A stretch of DNA of 22,561 nt from DATNFP01 sp035606335 (GCA_035606335.1 DATNFP010000145.1:1-22561), one strand, 5' to 3'; positions 1 through 8,924 are shown, numbered from the stretch's first letter. Translations and numbers: made by a program. The notes: generated from the letters alone by a model not told the origin.

Positions 1-1103
1 CGAATACACATTTGCTGCAGCAAACAAATTATAAGGCGCCGAGCGGTGAAAGTCAATTCGGCGCGTACCAGTTACTGAATTACACACTTAATTATGAATC
101 ACCAATAATACGGAGCTGGCCCAAATTGCAATTACAAATAAACAGTCGATACTTAGATGGGTTGTGGTATCAGAGGGTGGGATTTAACTGGCTTGCGAAT
201 GATAATAATACCATACAGCTATATGGGCTGAGCATGTGGCGGCAAAATGCAGATGAGCTGGACTACCTGATATATCCTGAAGAGTGGAGCAGCTTTGCAG
301 GACATGCTAATTCATCGCTGAATGTGGCATGGCGGCATAACTACAATTACCTGGATGGTAATGGTGCATATACTGTTAGTATGCGTACACCAATGCTGAA
401 CAGTAATCTTGCCAATGGTTTTGACTATTCATACGCGCAGCTTGAGGCTGTTAACCATAATTATTTAGGTAAGCTGGAAGTGCGCACAAGGGTGTTTGGG
501 CGATATGGTACGGGGAATAATATACCTTATGAAAGTGCATTGTTCATAGCGGGAGCTAACCCTGAAGAGCTGATGGATAATAAATATACACGCAGCATAG
601 GTTTTGAGCCTACTGACTGGCAAGGATATTCGCAATATGATGTGAACCATTTCCAGGAAGGTGGCGGCCTGAATTTGAGGGGCTATGCAGGATATTTTGC
701 ACCGGATACACGAAACGGGAATATGCTGGTGAGCTATAAGGGCAGAAGCGGAGCATCGGCAAATGTGGAAGTGGACTTTGAAAACTATATACCATTGCAC
801 CCCAGACTGACAAGCAAATGGCTTCATGCTAACCTGTACGCATTTGCAGATGGTGGAGTGATGGAGTTGAGCAATTATTCATTGCCTGACTTCTGGATAA
901 CTCAGCCAACAAACCTGTGGAGCGATTTTCGCTTTGATGCAGGGGTTGGAACGGCCTTTACAATAAAGAACTGGGGCATATTTGAAAAAGCAAAGCCGCT
1001 GACCATTAGGTTTGACGTGCCCATATTCCTGAACAGGCCGCCATATTCAAATCCTCAATATACGGCGGTGAGGTATGTAATAGGAATAAACAGGGCATTT
1101 TAG
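1..1103 (+). CDS. Outer-membrane beta-barrel protein, C-terminal part (Omp85-like), 5' truncated
   Basis: The reading frame is open to the left edge (frame begins at base 3), so only the last ~367 residues are present; the TTG at base 12 is not a real start. The visible part is rich in alternating aromatic/polar strands and ends in Phe (…GINRAF), as outer-membrane barrels do. A GGGLNLRGYAGY segment resembles the (V/L)RGY loop of the Omp85/BamA superfamily. The closing strands (DAGVGTAF, then IRFDVPIF, then RYVIGINRAF) fit the last strands of such barrels. The missing N-terminus could carry a periplasmic enzyme or POTRA-type domains, so the function cannot be assigned. I infer an outer-membrane location. 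It is followed by 128 non-coding bases without a convincing terminator. Confidence 0.6.
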   Translation, partial: NTHLLQQTNYKAPSGESQFGAYQLLNYTLNYESPIIRSWPKLQLQINSRYLDGLWYQRVGFNWLANDNNTIQLYGLSMWRQNADELDYLIYPEEWSSFAGHANSSLNVAWRHNYNYLDGNGAYTVSMRTPMLNSNLANGFDYSYAQLEAVNHNYLGKLEVRTRVFGRYGTGNNIPYESALFIAGANPEELMDNKYTRSIGFEPTDWQGYSQYDVNHFQEGGGLNLRGYAGYFAPDTRNGNMLVSYKGRSGASANVEVDFENYIPLHPRLTSKWLHANLYAFADGGVMELSNYSLPDFWITQPTNLWSDFRFDAGVGTAFTIKNWGIFEKAKPLTIRFDVPIFLNRPPYSNPQYTAVRYVIGINRAF

Positions 1104-1231
1104 CAAGGGTATTGCGGTTATAGTGTATTGTTTCTATTTTTAAATAATTATCTTGAAGGAAATATTTTAAGGTTTATATAAAATAACCTAGCAATACTCA
1201 TTATAACGATCATTAAAAATCACAAAAGAAC

Positions 1232-1954
1232 ATGAAACAAAAGATTGTTTCCAGCCAGGTAGAAGAGATATTAGAGACGACAGAAGTGCGAAGTGATGTG
1301 TCGAGACGACATTTTTTGCAGCTTGCAGGAGGCATTGCAGGCGCAGGCATATTGCTTGCAGCCTGTAAGAAATCGAACGATGACAATACGGGGAAGGCAC
1401 CTGCGGGTAGCTCTATTAGTGTAGGTAGTGGCGATACAGGCGTACTTAATTATGCTTATGTGCTGGAACAATTGGAAGCGGCATTTTATGAACGGGTAGT
1501 GTTAAGCCCCTATGCCAACATATCTCCGGATGAGCTAAGGTTGCTCACTGATATAAAAGACCATGAAGTAGCCCACCGGGAATTTTATAAAACAGTATTA
1601 GGGTCGAGTGCCATTGCCGGGATCAATACAGACTTCTCCTCTATTAATTTCTCAGACCGTACCAGCGTGCTTACGGCAGCAAGAGCTTTTGAAGACCTGG
1701 GAGTATCAGCATATAATGGTGCAGGCAGATTGTTGCAGAGCAGTACGTACTTATTGATGGCAGGGAAAATAGCATCGGTAGAGTCGAGACATGCTGCTTA
1801 CCTGCATGATATCATCAGTAATGGGACATTTGCAGATAGTAGCGTTGTAGATAATAACGGGCTGGATCTAAGCAGAACACCTGCACAAGTGGTAGCTGCT
1901 GCAAGTGTTTATATAAACAATAAGATAGACGTAAGTAATTTGCCTAACATCTAA
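1232..1954 (+). CDS. Tat-exported ferritin-like lipoprotein (Ferritin_2 family)
   Basis: 240 residues. The N-terminus carries a twin-arginine signal (SRRHFLQLAGG, residues 24-34) followed by a hydrophobic stretch and a lipobox-like LAAC with Cys45, so the protein is probably exported folded and lipid-anchored. The rest fits the four-helix ferritin-like fold (Pfam Ferritin_2): an E79/E82 helix (YVLEQLEAAFYE), an ExxH pair at E112/H115, E154 in FEDLGVSAY, and a second ExxH at E184/H187. That is the residue set expected for a di-metal centre. The family is common in Bacteroidota but its substrate is unknown; stress or metal-related roles are inferred. ATG at 1232 is chosen because it gives a normal signal peptide. 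There is no Shine-Dalgarno. It forms a two-gene unit with the next paralogous gene, 15 nt downstream. Confidence 0.82.
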   Translation: MKQKIVSSQVEEILETTEVRSDVSRRHFLQLAGGIAGAGILLAACKKSNDDNTGKAPAGSSISVGSGDTGVLNYAYVLEQLEAAFYERVVLSPYANISPDELRLLTDIKDHEVAHREFYKTVLGSSAIAGINTDFSSINFSDRTSVLTAARAFEDLGVSAYNGAGRLLQSSTYLLMAGKIASVESRHAAYLHDIISNGTFADSSVVDNNGLDLSRTPAQVVAAASVYINNKIDVSNLPNI

Positions 1955-1969
1955 AAAACGAAACTGAAA

Positions 1970-2800
1970 ATGAACTTCAATAATATATTAAACCATTTAG
2001 AAGAAGCTGATCCCGAAGTATATGAAAAATTAAGCCCACGCCGTAATGTATTAAAAAACTTTGGCCGTGTGACCTTATTGACTGCATTGCCATTTGCGCT
2101 GGGTGCTTATTTCAAAAAAGCATACGGTAAAAATACAGGGACAGTAGCCGATGCGCTGAATTTTGCGTTGACACTTGAATACCTGGAGGCGGGTTTTTAT
2201 AATACTGCCATGGTAACCAATGCAGGCCTGATCCCTGCAAGTGATCAGGCTGTGTTTAATACAATTCTGAAACATGAAAATGAACATGTGGCTTTTCTGA
2301 TAAATACTTTAGCTACATTGGGTAGCGCACCTATTATTAAGCCTAAATTTGATTTTACAGCTGGTGGAACTTTTTCTAATGTATTTAGCGACTATCCTAC
2401 ATTTTTAGCTGTGTCGCAAACACTGGAAGATACTGGAGTGCGTGCTTACAAGGGACAAGTTACGAATCTGAAAAGTGCGCCGGATGTATTAACTGCAGCT
2501 TTGCAGATACATTCAGTAGAAGCCCGCCATGCATCGCATGTTAGGCGGATGCGTGCTGCTGCAGGCGCAACATTGGCAGATGGTACTCCGCTAAAGCCGT
2601 GGATCACTGGTAGTCAGAGTGGCATAGCAAGCGCCGCTGTGCAGGCAAGCTATAACGGCGAAGACCTGACAACACAGGCAGGCGTAAAAATGATAGGATT
2701 AGATGGACAGGATATTTCAGCAAATGCTGCCAGTGAGGCTTTTGATGAGCCACTTGATATGAATACTGTACTGGCAATAGTAAATCCATTTATGATATAA
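1970..2800 (+). CDS. Ferritin-like domain protein, second member of a pair (Ferritin_2 family)
   Basis: 276 residues. After a polar N-terminus there is SPRRNVLKNFGR (residues 22-33) and a hydrophobic segment (about 34-48), resembling a Tat signal or N-terminal anchor, but without a lipobox Cys. The ferritin-like core repeats the pattern of the upstream protein: E70/E73 in LTLEYLEAGFY, E103/H106 (ExxH) in HENEHVAF, E153 in LEDTGVRAY and E184/H187 in EARHASH. Upstream and downstream genes therefore share the metal-ligand pattern and probably arose by duplication. The long C-terminal tail (about residues 200-276) has no counterpart in the first protein. An intrinsic terminator follows 21 nt after the stop. 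Function beyond a probable di-metal four-helix bundle cannot be told. Confidence 0.8.
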   Translation: MNFNNILNHLEEADPEVYEKLSPRRNVLKNFGRVTLLTALPFALGAYFKKAYGKNTGTVADALNFALTLEYLEAGFYNTAMVTNAGLIPASDQAVFNTILKHENEHVAFLINTLATLGSAPIIKPKFDFTAGGTFSNVFSDYPTFLAVSQTLEDTGVRAYKGQVTNLKSAPDVLTAALQIHSVEARHASHVRRMRAAAGATLADGTPLKPWITGSQSGIASAAVQASYNGEDLTTQAGVKMIGLDGQDISANAASEAFDEPLDMNTVLAIVNPFMI

Positions 2801-2821
2801 AGGTTGTTTTTTTCATATGGG

Positions 2822-2850
2822 TGCCTGTAGATGATTTTACAGGCATTTTT
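2822..2850 (+). terminator. Intrinsic terminator after the ferritin-like pair
   Basis: TGCCTGTA (2822-2829) pairs perfectly with TACAGGCA (2838-2845) around an 8-nt loop and is followed directly by a T run (TTTTTATTT). It sits 21 nt after the stop of the second ferritin-like gene and separates that unit from the glycosyltransferase gene. Confidence 0.85.
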
Positions 2851-2955
2851 ATTTATGGTACATAAGCAGAATTATTGCAGTCCATTTTTAAGTAATTTGC
2901 TCATCATTTTTAACCTATTAATTGATAAAGGGTGTTAGGCTGGCTAAGAAAAGAA

Positions 2956-4332
2956 ATGAATAGTTTAAGTAAACGGGAAATAGCCAGTTTGACAGCGCTG
3001 ATGTGCATCAGCTTTGCAATTAAAATCTACCTCGCTATCAATATGCCAATACAGATAGATGAGGCATACACATATAGCTACTTTGCGAAAAGCGGGTTGC
3101 TATTTTCCATAACAGATTATACCGTCCCGAACAATCACATATTGCATACAGTTCTTACTATCCTGGCAATTCGCTTGCCTTTCGGGCCTACACTGGATAT
3201 TAGATTGTTTCCGATAATAGAGAGCACCATTTGTATTTTTTTATTTTATGTAGTGTGCAGGCGTTTATTAAACGCTTCGGTTTCTATACTGGTCACAGCT
3301 ATATTTTCAATAGTATTTGCAGTGGAATATTATGGATATGCGTCGCGGGGATATTCATTGGTATTACTTTTTTTTATTGTGTGCTATTACTGTGTAATGA
3401 GAATAGTACAGGGACAAAATGATAAGAAATATATTGTAACAATCAGCATCGCAAGTGTGCTGGGGCTTTATACAATGCCATCTTTTTTATATGCGTATGG
3501 CACATTAGGCATTTTTCTTTTATGCTTGTTTATCAAAAGAAAAAACTATAATGAAATTAAGCGACTAATAATTTTTGGACTGGCTACATTGGCTGTTACG
3601 TTCTTATTATATACGCCAATATTTGTTCATGCAGGCTTTAAGGCTGTATTCAATAACCCGTTTGTGCGCCCGGCAGAAAGGAAAATAGTCTTGCAAAGAC
3701 TGTTACCTGGATTTTCTAACATTTACGAATTATTGTTTGGAGTGCCGTATGTTTATGTGGCAGTGGCACTGATTATTATCGTTTCATTGTTTGATAAGAA
3801 TAACAAGGGGATCGCCTATCTAAATATTTTTATCGCGTTATTCGCTCTTATAATACCTATAATGCATTCGGTTATTGCTTATCCAAGGAGTTGGATATAT
3901 ATTATTGTTCCGATAATGATCTCTTTAGGTATAGCATTGAATGGAGTGTATAGCAGGGTGCCTTTTTATGTTAGCCTGATTGTTACTACTGTAATCTTTG
4001 CAGGACTGAATATTTTTTATTTTGAACGAGTGAGACGCTTTGATGATACATTTTTTAAAGCGAGAGATGCAGCATACAAGCTGATAAGTTATAAGCCAAG
4101 ATATGTTTATTTCAATACGTGGCTGGATGGTAATATAAGGTATTATGCAGCTCTTGAGAAACAGAACTTTGATGCTACTTGCACGTATGGAGACTTCAGG
4201 TATGATCTGAAGGTAATTGGCAAAAAGCCATTTGACTATTACGTAATGTACTCGGATGAGATTGTTAAACCGGAGGATTCTTTGAAGGTAGTATATGCCA
4301 ATGATGTCATTAGCATATATAAGAAACGGTAG
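2956..4332 (+). CDS. Polytopic GT-C type glycosyltransferase (GT39/ArnT-like)
   Basis: 458 residues from the ATG at 2956. An in-frame GTG at 2932 would add 8 residues; ATG is preferred because the first membrane helix still starts well inside. Many hydrophobic segments fill residues ~10-360. A short acidic motif in the first external loop (IDEAYTY, D35/E36) is the signature of GT-C glycosyltransferases that use lipid-phosphate sugars, including protein O-mannosyltransferase-like and ArnT-like enzymes. A soluble C-terminal tail of ~90 residues follows the last helix. The likely role is transfer of a sugar to an acceptor on the outer side of the inner membrane; donor and acceptor are unknown. 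The gene stands alone, and its stop lies 3 bp from the stop of the convergent GNAT gene with no terminator between. Confidence 0.7.
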   Translation: MNSLSKREIASLTALMCISFAIKIYLAINMPIQIDEAYTYSYFAKSGLLFSITDYTVPNNHILHTVLTILAIRLPFGPTLDIRLFPIIESTICIFLFYVVCRRLLNASVSILVTAIFSIVFAVEYYGYASRGYSLVLLFFIVCYYCVMRIVQGQNDKKYIVTISIASVLGLYTMPSFLYAYGTLGIFLLCLFIKRKNYNEIKRLIIFGLATLAVTFLLYTPIFVHAGFKAVFNNPFVRPAERKIVLQRLLPGFSNIYELLFGVPYVYVAVALIIIVSLFDKNNKGIAYLNIFIALFALIIPIMHSVIAYPRSWIYIIVPIMISLGIALNGVYSRVPFYVSLIVTTVIFAGLNIFYFERVRRFDDTFFKARDAAYKLISYKPRYVYFNTWLDGNIRYYAALEKQNFDATCTYGDFRYDLKVIGKKPFDYYVMYSDEIVKPEDSLKVVYANDVISIYKKR

Positions 4333-4335
4333 AGG

Positions 4336-4881
4336 TCATTTTGGAACAGTTAATTTTAATGGTAGCGGTTGTTTACCATCAGGACTCAGCCATTTTTCAT
4401 ATAAGAGCCGAACGGTTTGGTAACCGTGTTTTTCAAGGAAATTTTGCATGCGTGTGTTACCAACAAGAGTAAAGCGAACAATCCTTCTAACACCTTTGTT
4501 AATATATATTTCCTCAAGTTTTGAATTCAAATTTTGATAAATGCCCATTCTGCGATACAATGGATCAACATAACCATCGGATACATATAGCTCTTTGCCA
4601 GTGTATTCTTCTATCCGGCTTTCATCAGGTTCTTCAGTATATCCGAAAATGAAACCACAAGGTTTGTTTTCTATAAAAGCAATCAGACAGGTGCCATCAT
4701 TTTCTGTCTGCATTTCCATCATATGCAACAGGTAATTTTTTTCTATGTCGTTCCATTGGGCTGTTTTATCAAACATTTCCTGCTCTGATTCCTGGAGTTT
4801 GCGCATCATTTCTGAAATCATAAAATAATAATCCTTTATCTGCACAGAGAGAATATCTAATTGAGGACGCTGGTCTCCCAT
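4336..4881 (-). CDS. GNAT-family N-acetyltransferase, partner of the Pls-like synthetase
   Basis: 181 residues. A central strand and turn carries the GNAT motif A: YVDPLYRRMGIYQNL (about residues 104-118), where RRMGIY matches the acetyl-CoA pyrophosphate-binding R/Q-x-x-G-x-G/A consensus in a slightly divergent form. A second conserved region, GNTRMQNFLEKHGY, matches the typical GNAT motif B (N…A..FYEK.GF). The substrate cannot be read from sequence. The gene starts 23 nt after the stop of the 1312-residue Pls/PosA-like synthetase on the same strand, so they are probably co-transcribed. I infer that it may acetylate the amino-acid polymer or its precursor, for capping or self-protection. It has no Shine-Dalgarno and its stop nearly touches the convergent glycosyltransferase gene. 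Confidence 0.78.
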   Translation of the reverse strand: MGDQRPQLDILSVQIKDYYFMISEMMRKLQESEQEMFDKTAQWNDIEKNYLLHMMEMQTENDGTCLIAFIENKPCGFIFGYTEEPDESRIEEYTGKELYVSDGYVDPLYRRMGIYQNLNSKLEEIYINKGVRRIVRFTLVGNTRMQNFLEKHGYQTVRLLYEKWLSPDGKQPLPLKLTVPK

Positions 4882-4904
4882 GATTAATTATTTTTAAAAA
4901 ATTA

Positions 4905-7900
4905 CTAAACAGGCTTGACAGGACTCCCTATCCATTCAGTATCGGATTGTAAATTTTCACCCTTCATTACCAATGATAAAGCTTCGAGACGGACATTTTC
5001 ACCTATTTCGCTATCATACAGAATGATAGAGCGCGCACCTACACTGCTACGAGCGCCGATCTTTATTGGGCCAACTTTCATTACCCGATCTTCAAAAAGA
5101 TGCGTTTGAGGGCCGCTATCATCATTTAGTGCCGCATCATCACCAATAGATACCATATCGAACTCAGTGAGGTCGGTGGTGTTCATCCAGACACGTTTGC
5201 CAACCTTTACTCCCAGGAAACGGAGTGCAACAGGCAACCAGAATGTCCCTTTCAGGTAATCTAAAAAGAAAGGAACAGCAAGAGCTTCGTAAGTGGTAGT
5301 AATGGCCTCGCTGCGCCATACCTTCCATGTCCACATTGGTTTTTGCTCAGTATTATATTGACCGACAGAAAGCCATTTCAGGACAACAGTTACTAAAAAA
5401 GCAGGAATACCCATGAATCCCAAATAATAGAAGGGAAGCAACAGCATTATCTTCCACCAGGGATCATCTACTATAAGGTCGTGGCCGTAGGCAATAAAAA
5501 GAATACTGAAAATAAGTACTGTAGTTTCAGGTATTAGTATACGTATAAATTCTACAAGGCTACGAGCTAAACGACGCTGCAATGATGGATAAGTAGTAAG
5601 GGATGGGGAGAAAGGATGGCTTTCCTGCCTGCGTGGCAATGCAATAGCAGGCGAGCCAAACCAGTTTCTTGCAGATACTGAACTTAACTGCATGGAGGTT
5701 GGAGGAGTAGATAGTACACCAATAAGCATGTGATCGGGGAGTTCGTATCCCTGAGGTATTAAAGCACTATTACCAACGAAAGAAGTATTGCCTATAGATG
5801 TTTTATCCAATATCAATTGCTGGCCACGTATATCTGCCTCACCAAGTGTAACTGCATCGGCGACAAAAGAGCCTTCACCTATCTCAAGAAGCGGATGGGT
5901 TACACTACTTGCTGTAGAGATCTCTGTGTTTTTGCCGACTTTAGCACCTAACGCACGGAATAATGCCGATACATATACGGTTGCATAGATAGGGTGCAAA
6001 ACGATCAATGATAAAGACATCAACTGGTCGGCAAACCATTTGCGTACATATAGACGACTATAAATGGGATATTTGCCGGGCTTAATGCCCCATTGTAATA
6101 AGCGCGTAAGTAAAATGGTTTCGAAAGAGAATAATATGATATAGGTTAATGCCAATGATGGCGTAATAACCAGATAATTGAAGTTATAGTCAGGTGCGGC
6201 ATTATCCATTTCATTAAGCGTGATAATGGTAGGAAGCAATGGCAACAGGATGGCAAAAGGGAATATCAATAAAGCCAGCATGAAAATACCACAATATTTA
6301 AGCCGTGTTGCTTTTGAAACCGGAAGAGGTTGTGGCAATTCATCAATAGATTTCTTTGTGGTGAATTGCGCGGGGCTACCCTGCCATACCTCACCTGTCT
6401 TAATTGTTTTACCCGGCTGCAGGTAACTCAAATCCTGCAACTCTCCCCATGCTTCGATAGTAGTATCTCCGCCTATCACCGCGCTGCTTCCTATATAGGC
6501 ATGATCTCCAAGATGTATCTTCCTGAGCTTAAGCAATCCATCCTCTACTACTGCATTATTAAGCATAACAAGAGAGCTTAAGCTTACGTCACTACCAATA
6601 GTTACAAGATCTTCGGCGCCAATGCTGATATTACTTAATTGTGCATCAGCAGCAACCTTAACACCCATCATTTTTAAATAGAAAGGGTACAAAGGGGTAC
6701 CTGTAAGGAATTGTATAGGCATTAAACGCTGCAAAGTTTTCACAAACCACCAACGGAAATAATAGCTACCCCATAATGGATAATCCCCCTCCTTCATTTT
6801 GCCGATCAATATCCATTTTACCAAAATACATACAAATGAAAAAAACGGAGGAATGAGGCAAAACAGGCATAAGGAAGTGATGATAGCATAGCTAAGTTTG
6901 TCGGTGGCCTGCTCTACATAATAATAACCTAAATACGGAAGGAATATCTGTATGGCAAACAGCCCATAAATAACTAATAATGCAATAGTTTGTGCTAAGC
7001 CACATATAGCATATCTCCACCGGGAGACTGAAAGAAAACTGCGGGGAGCTTTGTTTTCGTTTGCACCAGCTTTCGCTTCCCATACTGATACGAGCCTTTT
7101 TAATGGCCGCTCCAGGTAAATATCTTTTAAGGATGCCTTGGCAAGATTGCCCTCGCGACGAAGATGGGAGACAAATGCCGCTGCCAACAAAGAATGACCA
7201 CCGAGGTCATTGAAAAAATCCTGCTCAAGGTTAATCTGGCGGTTTGGGAAAACTTTATGCAGTCCGGCAATTATTCTATCTGCAACCGGAGCATTTTTAT
7301 CAATTACTATATCGGAAGCAACAACATTAGTTAACGATACCGGGATAGGAAGAGATTTACGATCTATCTTACCGCTTGGCAGGCGCGGCATCTCCGGCAA
7401 TGTGACAATGACGCCGGGCACCATGTATGGAGGCAAAACTTTAGCAAGCTCCGATCTTAAATATGCTTCATCGAATAGCGTTAAGTCCTCCAGCAAAACA
7501 TATCCAACTAATTGTTCCTGGTCGTTATTATCTTTTTTTACAGCTACGGCAGCCGCTGAAATGTTAGGCAGATTATTTAGCTTGGTCTCAATTTCCCCTA
7601 ATTCTATACGATAGCCTCTTAATTTGATCTGGTCATCAAGACGACCATAAAAATCTACGCTTCCGTCTGTTTTGATGATCGCCGCATCTCCCGTGCGGTA
7701 TACGAGATCGCCAGGCAGCATGGATAGTGATGCTGATTTGGAGACAAATTTTTCACTGGTAAGCTCGGGACGATTAATATATCCCCTGCATACTCCAGGC
7801 CCAGTGATGATAAGCTCGCCTCTTTCGCCCAATAGCAAAACATTCAATTTCTCATCAACCACAGCGAGATTATAATTAGGGAGCGGTTGGCCAATCGTTA

Positions 7901-8843
7901 TATTATCTCCGGGCTGCAATGATGCTATTGTGGCCGTTACAGTGGTCTCGGTAGGACCATAACTATTAAAGAACTGACGACCGGGTATAGCCCATTTGGA
8001 AAGTACCTGTGGCGTGCAAGCCTCACCGCCGGCATTGATAAGACGTAAAAGAGGTATATCATCTTCCATTACTGCCAACAGACTGGGGACAGCATGGAGA
8101 ATTGTAATATTTTGTTTGCGTAGAACGTCACTAAGTTCATCGATGGACTTTGCCGTAGTAGCATCGGCAACCCATATAGTGGCACCTACAAAATAGCTAA
8201 CCCAGGTTTCTTCACACCACATATCGAAGGAAACGGAAAAACCCTGGTAAACTTTATCGTCAGGACGAATATTAAAGACGCTTTGCTCCGCTCTTATTAA
8301 ATGGCATATTGCGCGATGTGTGATTGGAATACCCTTAGGCTTGCCTGTGCTCCCTGAGGTGTATAATACGTACGCCCAATTATCAGGTTGAGGGCCGGGA
8401 GGATCCAGAATGACTTCCTGAGCCTGTGGCATTGGAATAACAGAAAGGACCTGACAACTAACATTTAAATCACTATCGCTAAAACAAGCAGCGGCACCTA
8501 CTTCGGATAATACTATTTCAACACGCTCTGCAGGCATTTCCCTGTCAAGAGGCACATAACTGGCACCAGCCTTGACAATACCCAAAATAGCTACATGTAA
8601 TTCTAAACTGCGAGGCCACCACAGACCAACTTTATCGCCGCGGCCAACTCCTTTTTGTTCAAGGTATGATGCAACGGCTTCGCTCCAGCGATCAAGCTCA
8701 CTATATGTGATGCTTTTATCTCCAAATATCAGGGCAGTTTTGGACGCATATCTTTTAGCGGAATTACGGAATAAATCCACTAATGTTTCTTCATGTAGTA
8801 AATCCGGACGATTGGGCCCAAGAACAATGCTGATTGAATCCAT
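4905..8843 (-). CDS. Membrane NRPS-like poly(amino acid) synthetase, Pls/PosA family
   Basis: 1312 residues. The adenylation domain (about 20-500) shows YTSGSTGKPKG (161-171), FDMWCEE (206-212), NSYGPTE (293-299), YRTGD (382-386) and GKIDRKSLP (491-499). A thiolation domain has LGGHSLL with Ser551 as the phosphopantetheine site. Then come three pairs of membrane helices (about 611-681, 850-915, 1103-1158), each followed by a soluble hexapeptide-repeat domain (about 695-830, 925-1070, 1165-1312). There is no condensation or thioesterase domain. Length and order match epsilon-poly-L-lysine synthetase of Streptomyces, in which the tandem C-terminal domains join monomers iteratively. The product should therefore be a homo-poly(amino acid), probably of a basic amino acid; the exact monomer is not proven. 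The ATG at 8843 is preceded by GGAG at 8856-8853 with 9-nt spacing, unusual here. The gene is probably co-transcribed with the downstream GNAT gene. Confidence 0.88.
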   Translation of the reverse strand: MDSISIVLGPNRPDLLHEETLVDLFRNSAKRYASKTALIFGDKSITYSELDRWSEAVASYLEQKGVGRGDKVGLWWPRSLELHVAILGIVKAGASYVPLDREMPAERVEIVLSEVGAAACFSDSDLNVSCQVLSVIPMPQAQEVILDPPGPQPDNWAYVLYTSGSTGKPKGIPITHRAICHLIRAEQSVFNIRPDDKVYQGFSVSFDMWCEETWVSYFVGATIWVADATTAKSIDELSDVLRKQNITILHAVPSLLAVMEDDIPLLRLINAGGEACTPQVLSKWAIPGRQFFNSYGPTETTVTATIASLQPGDNITIGQPLPNYNLAVVDEKLNVLLLGERGELIITGPGVCRGYINRPELTSEKFVSKSASLSMLPGDLVYRTGDAAIIKTDGSVDFYGRLDDQIKLRGYRIELGEIETKLNNLPNISAAAVAVKKDNNDQEQLVGYVLLEDLTLFDEAYLRSELAKVLPPYMVPGVIVTLPEMPRLPSGKIDRKSLPIPVSLTNVVASDIVIDKNAPVADRIIAGLHKVFPNRQINLEQDFFNDLGGHSLLAAAFVSHLRREGNLAKASLKDIYLERPLKRLVSVWEAKAGANENKAPRSFLSVSRWRYAICGLAQTIALLVIYGLFAIQIFLPYLGYYYVEQATDKLSYAIITSLCLFCLIPPFFSFVCILVKWILIGKMKEGDYPLWGSYYFRWWFVKTLQRLMPIQFLTGTPLYPFYLKMMGVKVAADAQLSNISIGAEDLVTIGSDVSLSSLVMLNNAVVEDGLLKLRKIHLGDHAYIGSSAVIGGDTTIEAWGELQDLSYLQPGKTIKTGEVWQGSPAQFTTKKSIDELPQPLPVSKATRLKYCGIFMLALLIFPFAILLPLLPTIITLNEMDNAAPDYNFNYLVITPSLALTYIILFSFETILLTRLLQWGIKPGKYPIYSRLYVRKWFADQLMSLSLIVLHPIYATVYVSALFRALGAKVGKNTEISTASSVTHPLLEIGEGSFVADAVTLGEADIRGQQLILDKTSIGNTSFVGNSALIPQGYELPDHMLIGVLSTPPTSMQLSSVSARNWFGSPAIALPRRQESHPFSPSLTTYPSLQRRLARSLVEFIRILIPETTVLIFSILFIAYGHDLIVDDPWWKIMLLLPFYYLGFMGIPAFLVTVVLKWLSVGQYNTEQKPMWTWKVWRSEAITTTYEALAVPFFLDYLKGTFWLPVALRFLGVKVGKRVWMNTTDLTEFDMVSIGDDAALNDDSGPQTHLFEDRVMKVGPIKIGARSSVGARSIILYDSEIGENVRLEALSLVMKGENLQSDTEWIGSPVKPV

Positions 8844-8924
8844 ATTTAACTGCTCCGTAAAAAATTCATTCCTAAAAAGTTACAATGACAAATAAATTGC
8901 CATCCTTAATCTTTTTATGTTCCG

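Noticed and set aside
465..827. 120-codon open frame on the minus strand
   Set aside because: Antisense to the barrel-protein frame and of unnatural composition (Cys/His/Ile-rich); treated as a shadow.
1104..1231. Promoter or terminator before the first ferritin-like gene
   Set aside because: A TTG and a TATCTTGA are visible but match the Bacteroidota consensus poorly, and the only hairpin (AGGTT/AACCT) is too short to support a terminator call.
2932..2955. Upstream GTG start for the glycosyltransferase gene
   Set aside because: Possible, but it adds only eight residues before a normal ATG and no feature favours it.
7210..7614. 134-codon open frame on the plus strand
   Set aside because: It lies antisense inside the adenylation domain of the Pls-like gene, whose protein motifs are unmistakable, and its own translation shows no recognisable domain.
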